From Symbiodinium natans (lineage: Eukaryota > Sar > Dinophyceae > Suessiales > Symbiodiniaceae), in the NCBI GenBank assembly GCA_905221605.1, contig CAJNDS010000802.1:64001-124000 (forward strand): DNA of 60,000 nucleotides, read 5' to 3'. Each line of letters starts with the position of its first letter. The stretch's first letter is position 1. The notes under the pieces are model-generated. The model worked only from the letters and a program-made list of their open reading frames with translations, was not told the DNA's origin and did no database searches. A program made the translations under genes and the position numbers. Shown here in pieces: positions 27,681 through 37,104 of the stretch.

Positions 27681-28714
27681 ACGGCGCAGGTGGGCCAGGC
27701 CAGGGGGATGGGAGATCCAACCAAGGAGAATGGCTGAGCTAGACTTAGACCCTATAGTTAGCAGGTGGTGAAAGCAAAGCTGACGAAACCCGCTTCTTCG
27801 GCCTTCAACGGCGTTCGCGAGGGCATGCGGGGCAGCTCTTTATTCGGAGACTGCCTCAGCTGGCCCTGTGGCCTGGCATCACCTGGCCGTCGACATGTCG
27901 GCTACACTAGAAAAGGATTGCCAGACCTTGCCAGACTGCGCAGCCTGATTCGGGCTCAAGGGCAAGCGGTTGTGCATGGCCACGAGCGTCGCCAACAGCA
28001 ATACTCTGCAGAACTTGCTGAAGCATCATCTCCTTAGGGCGACGCATGAACAACGGGACTGCGATGATTATCCGCGGGACAAGCACAACCGAGAGCAACA
28101 TCCGTGCAAACACTTAGAGTTTCTCAGGAAGGCGTCGATGCGCCCCAAGGACTCCTCCAGCTGACCTCCGCAAAAAAAGAGTCCCCCCCCTCCACTCATT
28201 CGCCTACTCTGCTTTCTGATTCCGCTCGGAAAGGGCCTACTCTGCTGGCTAACGTCTCGTCCGAACATGCCGTCCCCGGAGACGCGGTCAGCTTCAAATC
28301 GCGAGCGAGACTTTGTTGTTCCTGCCTTGGCTGGTTTAACCGCAGAATACCACAGGTTTATGGCGATTTGACAAGCGTGTGTCTGTCCCTGCCAGTCCAG
28401 TGGGGCTTTCAGATTTCAGAGGCAGTTGTGGGATGCTGGTGTCCAAGCGGCTCCCGTGAAAGGATTCTGCCAAAGCAACCAAGGGAGTGAACTGATGAGA
28501 CCTGGCAGATTGACACCCCGCTGCGGCTACTGTATACCCGGAACACGTACCAGGACTACCAGGGGCCTCGTGCTGGCCTTGCTTGGCATCTTGGATGCCC
28601 GCCAGCGGCTGCTGAGCAACCGCCTCCTGACAACTAAGCATAGGACAGTGATGCCTGATCCCACGTACATGTCTACGACTGTCGTGCCGGCAGTTGCTCA
28701 GCATTAAAGGCATG

Positions 28715-29533
28715 TCAAGGGTCAGATGGCACCGGCGCGGTTGCTTTCCAAACCCTCTTCTGCAATGCTTCCACGCGGGCGTTGAATGCGGCCGTTGGCT
28801 GAGGACTATCTGTAGTCTTCTCCGCCTCATTCATGAGAGGCGCAGGCTGCACAGGAAGTACCGATCGTGTCAGGCATGCCTCTTTCTGTGTCCGTCGTTC
28901 CTCCTCATGCCCACCCGCAGGCATCTGGAAAGGATTGCTCTCCGGAGGCTTGTTCCCAGTCGACCGACGCGAGAGCCTTGATGTGGGACTCAAGGACGGT
29001 GCAGGAGATGGGTCGAAGCGCTTGAGGCTCCTTGATGCTTGGCGAGAGGGACTTTCAACCAGCTTGCTCTGACTACTTTGACCTTCAGCGATGCCGTGGA
29101 TCGATCGGGAAGGGATGAAGGAAGACGGCAACCGCTCAAACTCGGGCACTGCCTTTTTGGAGAGTTCACCTTCATTCCCAGTGCCCAAAGATGACAGCCG
29201 CTCCGGGGGGTTTGCAACCTTGGCTCTGTCATAAGTGGACAAAATGCTGATGGAGCCTCGCCTGCTGGGGCTGCTGGGGGAGCGTGAAGCATGGGATCTG
29301 CCTGCCGGCGAGCTCGGCTCGAGCACTGCAGGGATCAGCGATGGCTTAGAGCGAATGTCTCCGGAACTTCCAGACTGCTCCTGCTCCCAGCCAGCCAATG
29401 GTCTGGCTTGGCTGTCAGTCCTCTGTGGCGCTGCTGATTGCATTGTCTTTGTTTTCCATTTGTTCAGCTTCTGCGATAGCTGGTCCATGCGGCATATGAA
29501 GGTATCCGCGCCCTGGCCATTGCCAGAAGCCAT
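28715..29533 (-). CDS. Ser/Pro/Arg-rich disordered protein, N-terminal exon
   Basis: Starts at an ATG (29533) with MASGNGQGADTFICRMDQLS then QKLNKWKTKTM, a short coil-like N-terminus. About 200 residues follow that are low in hydrophobics and rich in Ser, Pro, Arg and Glu, with many SP or RxxS sites (SRSPSSPSRRGSISIL, DPSPAPSLSPTSRLSRRSTG). It closes with a helical stretch FNARVEALQKRVWKA before TGA, or a nearby donor. This layout suggests a phosphoregulated scaffold or cytoskeletal linker, but no family is recognised. Preceded by stops upstream in frame, so the start is credible. Confidence 0.6.
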   Translation of the reverse strand: MASGNGQGADTFICRMDQLSQKLNKWKTKTMQSAAPQRTDSQARPLAGWEQEQSGSSGDIRSKPSLIPAVLEPSSPAGRSHASRSPSSPSRRGSISILSTYDRAKVANPPERLSSLGTGNEGELSKKAVPEFERLPSSFIPSRSIHGIAEGQSSQSKLVESPSRQASRSLKRFDPSPAPSLSPTSRLSRRSTGNKPPESNPFQMPAGGHEEERRTQKEACLTRSVLPVQPAPLMNEAEKTTDSPQPTAAFNARVEALQKRVWKATAPVPSDP

Positions 29534-31030
29534 CGTGCAGGCGTGGCCGACAAGCTATCGATCAACAAGCTGGGGTGCGAGTTTGATCAGGCAGCTCTTG
29601 CACTGCATGTGCTCGAGGGTACCGAAGCTTGGCTAGAGTCTAAGAGTTACATACCGGCCAGTACATGAGGTTGCCAGATGCGCATTCCACTTACTGCATG
29701 CTCGAGCATTGCTGGCTGGTCGGATGCACTAGCCATGTCAGAAACCTTTAAACTAAACAGAAGGCTGCTGCGACTGGACAAAATCGAGGGACCATGTTTC
29801 ATCCAGCGTCACGAAATGTCACGAAGACAAAATCCACGGTGATTAGTGGGGCTCCTCTTCCAAATGGTCTTCGACCAGGGAAACCGAGGGAGCAACATGC
29901 AAACCCTTCAATTCATGCTAATAATTTCACTCGTGGCGAGGCCTGGGGGTGAAACATTTCCAAACGCACCTGGGCACGCTCTGCACGCAGTCGTTTTGAT
30001 GATCGTGTACGCCACTCATTCGCAGTGCCAGCAGCTGCAGTGGATTCGTTGTTTGTTTGTGTAAACTGCAAGGTGCCCAGCAGCGGTACAGACTCTGCAC
30101 AAGTCAGCTACTCGCATAACTAGCATAGTTGCCACTCATCTGTCTGAGAGTGTCTATCACTGGCTCGGTCTCTATATCGGTGTCGGCAGCTGCCATGTCT
30201 GGCTCGTTTGTGTTGGAGCGTGCACGACCTCGCAGGCTCTTAGACATGCAGCACAAGCGATGGAGATGCCGGATTCGCGATGTGAGATCTCCAAACATGA
30301 GTACTCAAACAGCCAATTCAAGCCATTCAGCGTCTCGTTTCCCTAGTGCAAAATGCAGGAACACCAGGTGGCTGCCACAAAAACACAACGTGGCGGCAAC
30401 ATGCCGGGGATCAACCTGCAAGTCGTAGCTCTTGCTGCAGGTCGTCCATGGCCATGTGGGGCCTTGGGAAAGAAACATGCCCTGCTCCTGTATGTGACTA
30501 TGCAATGCCCAGGCAAGCTCCCATTTCTGTGCTGAGTCCGAAGCGAAGGCGGGTCTTGGGTGCCTGCACTGCTGAGCAAGCCGGAACCGAGATGTGCACT
30601 CAACGCAGGATTCTTGTGCACTTAGTCGTAGCTGCCTTTGCTGCCATTGCTTTGCATCATGGTCAGCATGCCCGCTGCCTGGCCGCATTTGCTCATCGAA
30701 ACCGCCGAAACACCGAATGTGCTCAGCCGTGACAGGCCTCTTCCAGTGTTTTCGTGGCACCGCGGGCCACACCGGGGTAGCCGTGCGCCTCATCCTGCGC
30801 GATGCAAGGCAAGCATGTTCCAAAAGAGCAGCAGCCTGTCCCCTCTTTAAACAGGACTGTGCTTATGCCACTGAAACAGCACCCCCGAAGGGTGTGAGTG
30901 AGCGCATCGTGCTTTCCCTGGTTTCCTGGTTGCCCCTGCAGTCCTTGCTTTCATTTCGAGAGGCCGACAGTTCCAGTAGAGTGCGCGCAGCTGAACCATC
31001 TTCAACACGCATAGTCTCCCATGGGTCCTG
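29534..31030. other. Upstream region of the Ser-rich gene; weak minus-strand candidates
   Basis: Minus-strand frames at 30120-30298 (NTNEPDMAAADTDIETEPVI) and 30305-30823 (172 codons, Cys/His/Arg-rich) are open, but they show no domain and no clear splice sites. They could be 5' exons of the Ser-rich gene. Confidence 0.3.
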
Positions 31031-31068
31031 CATAGTCCATGGTGGATCGAACAATTCACAAGGAAGGA

Positions 31069-31158
31069 AACGAGAGCACCGAGGAACTGGCTCGACTAAC
31101 GGCGGAGCTGGCCGTCATTGTCCGCTCTCGACCTCGACTCCCGAAGAAAACGTCAGGT
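31069..31158 (+). CDS. Candidate plus-strand exon
   Basis: Plus strand reads GNESTEELARLTAELAVIVR then SRPRLPKKTS and ends at a CAG|GTAGAA donor-like site. The helix with E-E-L-A-R-L-T-A-E-L looks coding. One of few places where the plus strand looks better than the minus. Confidence 0.35.
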
Positions 31159-31208
31159 AGAATTCGCCAAGCTGTGTCGAGGCGTGGACGTGGAGCAGGC
31201 TCTTTGAT

Positions 31209-31629
31209 CTGGACGCGATCTCTCGGAAGGAGGCCTTCGCAAGGCCAAGTTAGCTGAGAGGATCCGCGAGGCCAAGCAAGGTTCTCCAGGGCCGCTGCCG
31301 AGGCGGCCTTCCATCCTCCGATCCAAGGACTTTGGAGGTAGCGCCAACTCACGCAACCTTGCGGGCGACAAAATTCAGCCCCAGCGGATTCCATCTACAG
31401 CACCAGCCTCGCCCCATAATCGACATCATCGTCGTCTTCATCGGATCCCATCCGGATTCTCTTCGCCAGGCGGCCCCTTACGCACAATGGGTGCCCACAC
31501 ATGCTGGCAAGTGCCACTTTACCAGAGACCACTCGCACTCCGAGAAACCACAATGACAAACATCCATAAGGCAAGTGGCTTCTCCAATGCAGCACCGGCC
31601 AAATCCTGGAATAGTCTCAAAGGCTTATA
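31209..31629 (+). CDS. Candidate plus-strand terminal exon, basic disordered
   Basis: About 140 codons open to a TAG at 31627. It begins with GGLRKAKLAERIREAKQGSP, then RRPSILRSKDFGGSANSRN, a Pro/His/Arg-rich middle, and ends ASGFSNAAPAKSWNSLKGL. The helix K-A-K-L-A-E-R-I-R-E-A-K is followed by disorder. An in-frame TGA just upstream means it can only be an exon, not a free ORF. It may continue the 31.07-31.16 kb exon. Confidence 0.35.
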
Positions 31630-31639
31630 GCAATCGCGG

Positions 31640-32193
31640 AAGTTCCATGCTCGTATCGATTGACCTTCACCAGCCAAGGATCCTTCGTTGCTCCAGGGCG
31701 CGCCATGCCCGGAAGACTATAGAACTCCGCCTGGGCATGTGCTGGCGACAGACTCCGAGGCACATGTTTGAAGGTTCACCATTGTGGAGGGACTGCCATG
31801 CGTCATGCACGCTGAATGCGATAGCAAATCTCCGCTTTTCATTTTCACCCAGTAGGTGCACTACTGCATGAGGGCCATCCCAGATGCATGTCATGCCTGG
31901 TCGGACTCGGTTTAGGATTGGCCGCGCTCTTTGCGCGCTCTTTTCGCCATCACCAGCCGGCCGGAACCCTACATCCTGAACCCAAAATGTTTTGAATGCC
32001 CGGAGCCCTTAATTAACCATAATTAACGTATGGCTTTCCCTTACAACACTTCCTTGCTGCCCACGCTGCATCCGACAAGGCGGCAGCCGCCGCATCTTTA
32101 AAGCTCGGCGAGTGGCCGTAGCCGCCATGCCTTGGCGCCGCAAGAAGCACCGTCAACTCCTTCAACGGCTTATACCTGTCTCTCCCTCCCTCC

Positions 32194-32227
<34 letters not shown>

Positions 32228-32370
32228 GCGCACCTAACCCCCCTCTGGTGAGGAGGGCCGCCCGAAGGCGTGCGTTACAGAGTCTCGTGGTTAACCAATG
32301 CTCTCTCTTTCTCTCGCTCTCTCTCTCTCTCTCTGTCCTCTTCTTCTTGGCTTGTGCCGTCCAACGCAAG
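31640..32370. other. Non-coding with CT microsatellites
   Basis: CTCC/CT/CTTT repeats at 32178-32226 and CT repeats at 32302-32335. No supported gene. Confidence 0.6.
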
Positions 32371-32640
32371 CTTGTCAGCGGGCCCCCAAAGTGGGGCCCA
32401 CTAAGGGTGAAACCTGTACCGGTTGACCCCTAGAAGCTTGGAATCTCTTCACATAGGCCAACAACGTAGTAACAGGGCCTGCCAATCGTGAAACCTGTTC
32501 TGGGAAAGGTTCAGCTTAGAACCCCTTATACGTTCCGGTGAGATGTGGCCTTGGCCACGGCTTGTCAACGGGCCAGCCAGCTGGGCACGTCAACAGTGAA
32601 ACCTACACTGACGTCGGCACCGACGCTGCCCCACCAAGCA
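32370..32640. repeat. Degenerate ~90-100-bp repeat, three copies
   Basis: Copies near 32370, 32465 and 32560 share CTTGTCARCGGGCC (or AACAGGGCCTGCC) followed after 25-35 bp by GTGAAACCTRYWC. Strongly diverged but in the same order and spacing. Confidence 0.6.
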
Positions 32641-32659
32641 CATGCATTCGAAATCGAGC

Positions 32660-32790
32660 GCACCCGCCGGCATGCTTATTCAGGCAACATTCCGGCACAG
32701 CATCCCCCTCCCAGGCCTGCGTGTTAATCAAACATTTCGGTGCCTGAGCCTCCGTGGCCAGCTTGTTAAAGCAGCGTGATGTGGGTTGGT
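32660..32790. repeat. Dispersed repeat R1, left copies
   Basis: Copies of CATGCTTATTCAGGCAACATT-like sequence (GCTTATTCAGGCAACATTCC, then GGCACAGC, then CCTCC/GGCCTGCGTG) occur here and again at 34.63-34.80 kb, on the other side of the AAGTTCTAA array. Confidence 0.7.
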
Positions 32791-32959
32791 TGCATTTGGC
32801 TGTGGGTCTAAATTGGGGTATGTCGCGGTGTCCCGCCACCCGCCTGTGTTACATACGTATATCGCGCCCACTTGTTCCATACGTATGTTGCGGGGTTTGT
32901 CGTGGCTGTTTCGCGCTGTCTTGAAAAAGAGATACGAAACCCATGCAATTCCAAGAAGG

Positions 32960-33020
32960 GGCTTGTCGCAAAGGCTTGTCGCGGAGGCTTGTCGCGGAGG
33001 TTTGTCGCGGACTGCTTGTC
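32960..33020. repeat. TTGTCGCGGAGG minisatellite
   Basis: Four to five tandem 11-14-bp units: CTTGTCGCAAAGG, CTTGTCGCGGAGG twice, TTTGTCGCGGACTG, CTTGTCGCAAGC. Nearby TGTCGCGG words at 32821 and 33052 look like stray copies. Confidence 0.9.
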
Positions 33021-33201
33021 GCAAGCAGAACGGCTTTGTTACAAACCCTATGTCGCGGAAAGACGCCCGTGAGCCAGTTACATACCTAGACTTTTGAGCC
33101 GCACCCATTTGGCGCTTGGGAATGTCATGGTTGCATTTGGGGCGCGTGGGATTTCAAGCCAAAACATACCGTATTTCACGGGCTTGAAAAGCTCTCAACA
33201 A

Positions 33202-34473
33202 GCACTAAAGTTCCAAAGTTCCAAAGTTCCAAAAGTTCTAAACAACGCTAAACGCTGCAGGAACTCGAGCATCTCCGAGATCCTAGATCTGCGAACGCTT
33301 CAAACCATTTAGAACTTTTAGAACTTTTGGAACGAATAGAACTTTCAGAGCTAGCTCTAAGAGCTCCAAGAGGTCTGGAAAGTTGTACAACTTCCCAGAT
33401 TTCGAAAAGTTTTCAAAGTTCAAAGCAGTTCTTAAAGTTCTAAAGTTCTACAAGTTCGAAGAAGTTCGGAAAAGGTCGAAAAGTTCCAAAAGCTCTAAAA
33501 GCTCCAAAGGCTCTATCTAAAGGTTCTAAAAGTTCTAAAAGGTTCCAAAAGCTCTAAAAGGTTCCAAAATATCTGAACGCTCTAAAAGTTCTAAAAGTTC
33601 GAAAACTTCTAAAAGTTCGAAAAGTTCTAAAAGTTCAAAAAGTTCAAAAATTTTAAAAGTTCAACAAGTTCAAGAAGTTTTAAAAGTTTAAAAGTTCTAA
33701 AAGTTCGAAGAAGATTGAAAAGTTCTGAAAGTTCTAGAAGTTCTAACAGTTCTGAAAGTTCTAAAAGTTCTAAAAGTTCTGAAAGTTCTCGTTCTCAAAG
33801 TTCTAAATGTTCTAAAAGTTCTAAATGTTCTAAAAGTTCTAAAAATCCTCAAGGTTCCACAAGTTCTAAAAGTTCTAGATCGAAAAGTTCTGGAAGTGCT
33901 AGAAGTTCCAGGAATTCTAAAAGTCCGAAAAGTTGTAAACGTTCAAAAAAGTCAGTTGCGTAAAGTTCGAGATGCTGTAAAAGTTCTGCAAGCTCTAGGA
34001 GTTCTAGGAGACGCTAGAGTGCCTAGAGCCGTGAAGTTCTGCGACTTTTCGACTCCTAGAAGTTGTCATACCGGCTCTGGACATTCGAAAGGTCAGAAGG
34101 AGCCAAAAGTTCTGAAAGTTAGAATCGTCCAAGTTCTAGAAGTTCTAAAGGTGTCAAGCAGCCTCTGCAAAGTCAGAAATGGTGCGTTTACAGTATTTGC
34201 GGCCTCTGAAAACGCAGAAATACTGCTACAGCAGCTGCAGTTTTTTTAAAGCCGTGCAAGCTTGCCTCAAACACCATATGAATTTCTTACAAACCCATGA
34301 AGCACTCTACAAGTTCTCAAAGTTCCAAATGTTCCCAAGGTTCTAAACGTTCAAAAAAGTTTCTAGAAAGTTCTAGAAGTTCTAAAAGTTTAAACGCTTT
34401 CAAAGTTCAAAGAAAAGCTAAAAGTTCTGAAAGTTCTAATAGTTCTCGAAGCTCTCGAAGTGCTAAATGTTCT
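33202..34473. repeat. AAGTTCTAA 9-bp satellite array, ~1.3 kb
   Basis: Dominant unit AAAAGTTCT with variants (AAAGTTCCA, AAGTTCGAA, AATGTTCTA). Purest between about 33580 and 33900 and again 34300-34470, diverged at 33960-34290 and at the left edge. Plus-strand frames give Ser-Ser-Lys runs and are repeat by-products. The array is A/T-rich in an otherwise GC-balanced region. Confidence 0.95.
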
Positions 34474-34629
34474 AAATAAAAGTTCTAACAGTCATACAAG
34501 TGGTCCAAAAACACCGAAAAGCTGCAGGAATTCACCCAAAACATCCCACGCACCCCAAACGCAACCAAGACGGTACCACGCACCCCATACGCAACAGCGA
34601 AATGATGTCACAACTGCATGCCTGAACCT

Positions 34630-34830
34630 CCCTAGCCTGCTTATGTGAACAACATTCCGCAGTTACACGCCTGCGCCTCCCCAGCCTGCTTGTTCAGGCA
34701 ACATCTCGGTACAGTTGCCTGCCTGCGACCCCTTGGCCTGCTTACTTTCGGCACAGTTGCCCGCCTAACCTCCTTGGCCTGCTTCATGCCGCATCGCCGT
34801 AAGCCTCTCTGGCCTGCCTTCTTCTGTAAA
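34630..34830. repeat. Dispersed repeat R1, right tandem copies
   Basis: At least three ~55-bp tandem copies: CCTGCTTRTTCAGGCAACAT, then YCGGYACAGTTGCC, then TGCCTGCGMCYCCYTGG. They match the single-copy form left of the satellite (32.66-32.79 kb). Confidence 0.8.
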
Positions 34831-34839
34831 AAAAGGCAT

Positions 34840-37100
34840 ATGAAAGCAATCAAGCTGCAACATGTTGTCGACCAGGACCTTGGCACAACATTCGTTCAGA
34901 GAACTTCATGCTTCCAAAATGTCCCCCCCCCCCCCGCCCCCCAAACTCTTGCTTGTGGGGGTCCCAGTCGCATCCAAGGCTGCAGATGGCAAGCCATCCC
35001 GAATCGCGCGGATGATCCGGAACCTCTCCTGGGCCCACATCCCAGTGCACAACGGGCTTGTTACAATATTTGGGGGCATCGAACCGTTTGAGACCGGTGT
35101 GAACTTCACGGTGCGACGTGATGTCACGTTAAACTGTGGGGCCAGGGATCATAGCCCAGTCCAACGCCGTTGTTGAGCAGGCCTGTGATGCACGTACGAA
35201 TGGGATCGGATAGGTCAAGCAGCCGCGCTGCCCAGAATTCTGAAGCTGCTTTGCATGCAAGGGGCGCAGCCGCTCCTGGGTATCAACTGAAACAAACATA
35301 TGCTTGCTTCGCCCTGCAGCACAGTCTGAGGCGAGCGACCTCCTCGAGGTAGATCGGCAACTTGTGCTCGGCGTCCCTTGTACTTAAAGCAAGTTGCTCC
35401 ACGCAAAAAGCCAACACCTAGGCTTCGATGAAAAAGCCAAGAGGCTTCTCTTTCTTGTCTTCATCGGAGTCCTCGTGACACAGCCGGTAACATTGTAGGT
35501 AAATGGACAGCACCTGGATCAGCCCCCTCTTCGGCATAACCACCCTCATCCCCACCAGGACCCCATAAGTTTCAACAAGCACTAAAGTCACTAAAGGTCA
35601 CAGACTCCAGAGCAGGTCCGAAATCACTTTCACAACACACCGCCGAGACCACCAAGATCACCACGTCACATGACATAGTATGCCGCTTTGGTGGGGGTTC
35701 TGCACGCTTGAGGAGCACGGCCTCCTCCTCTGGCCACGGCTCTTCCTCCTCCTCATCAGTGACTGCGTTCTCCAACCTGCATATGCGGGCACCAGATGGC
35801 AGAAGCCAAGCAGGCAGGCCCCGCAAGAACATGGCCTCATGGATGCAGATGCAGACTTGCTCGTGACCCTGGACCCAGCCCTAAGTTTTGTTCGAGGCAC
35901 AGCAACGAAAGCTGTGGCCACTGGGCATGCTGAGGTCCATGCGGCGATCTGCCACGAGACTCTGGTGACTTGGAGCCTAAACAACTCATCTCCTCACCAC
36001 AGACGTCCTTCATGCCATATGGTCATGGGCGGCCTGAAGGCAAATTCGTCCCCGTGCGCGATGACCCCACCTGAACACCACTAAGCAGAAAGTTGGCCGT
36101 TGCATCTCGTTTCGCTTGTTTTTTTTTGCCACCCGACGAGCCATCTTATTGCAGGGCTAGGCTTTCCCTGACAGACTCCAGGCGCAATTCTGCAACTTCT
36201 TGCGGGATCCGAGGGCCTGGCCTTGGAAGTGTCACGGGAACCGCTGGCTGAGCCGCTCGGGATTCGCATGGCTTTGACGGGAACTGCAGGGCAAGGCAAG
36301 CAGGCTGTCACATGAACATATGCTTTTCTAAACATGCCACAGCGGAACTGAGATGTGGCTGTCTCTGAAACACCCGCACCCACATCAAGAATCCGTTTCT
36401 GCAACACCTAAATGCCAGAACAGTACTCAGTACTAGCCCCTTCGCATGACGTGCACTCCTGAAGCAAAACTCTCCAGCTCAAACGCATCGCCAATCCTCG
36501 CCTGCTTGCGAGTTGATGGGCTCCTGAACCAGAATTCCCCACTGTGTTCCACAGTGTTCCAGTGTTCAACAGTGTTCCACGGTGTTCCACGGTGTTCCAT
36601 AAGATCTGTCTTAGACTCTCCGTCAGCCCTACAGTGCGCACAGCGAGGTGGGAGCGGGTTGACAAACAAGAAGCCTCAAAATCCTCAAAATCCTCGGTCC
36701 CTCGGCTCAACGCATTCCAAGGCTTGCAGCTTTAGGATTCAGCCGCAGTCCGAGGCTCCTTGGGGATGTACTTTGGCACGGGGTTGCCGTCTTTGTCCTC
36801 AAACCGCTGGAGGCCTCGTGGCCTGATCAGGTCTTTTCATTGATATGGGTTCTCTACCAAGTGAAGGGTTCTGGCCAAAGTGCTGGATGCTGCCTCTTGC
36901 CGAAACTACTGTGCCATAGCGAACCTGTACTCACCCCTGTGCTCCTAACAGCTGCCAAAGACCTAGCAGCGAACCATATACCACAAAATTTGCACAAAGG
37001 TTGGCCGTGCTCCAGGCCATGCTGAGGGGCCCGGCTTTATCCCGTTAGCCATGTAGTAGCGGACGACATCCCGAGGCAGGTGTGCCCTCGGCAAACACTG
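34840..37100. other. Gene-poor stretch with unassigned candidates
   Basis: Minus strand at 35640-35830 reads GLPAWLLPSGARICRLENAV then DEEEEEPWPEEEAVLLKR, plausible but unplaced. Plus strand at 35840-35970 reads MDADADLLVTLDPALSFVRG then KAVATGHAEVHAAICHE, also plausible. An 11-bp GTGTTCCAC minisatellite occupies 36540-36600. Nothing firm. Confidence 0.35.
36540..36600. repeat. GTGTTCCACRGT minisatellite
   Basis: About five 10-12-bp units with GTGTTCCA core. Confidence 0.9.
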
Positions 37101-37104
37101 CATG

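Larger units (their letters stand above)
25061..28100. other. Non-coding, repeat-rich stretch
   Basis: Contains a C13 run near 25247, a TTCTTCTT pyrimidine tract at 26150-26240, CT and CTTC repeats at 26340-26405, a CT array at 26475-26518, a 12-bp GTCGCCGGCCAC-like tandem at 26850-26888, repeats of TTTGAGCAATC at 27073-27110, and a degenerate ACTCCAGG...GGGATTCTG family at 27330-27680. No gene supported. Confidence 0.6.

Noticed and set aside
33715-33963. Ser-Ser-Lys repeat protein on the plus strand
   Set aside because: It is the AAGTTCTAA satellite in translation; flanking copies carry stops and no start or splice context.
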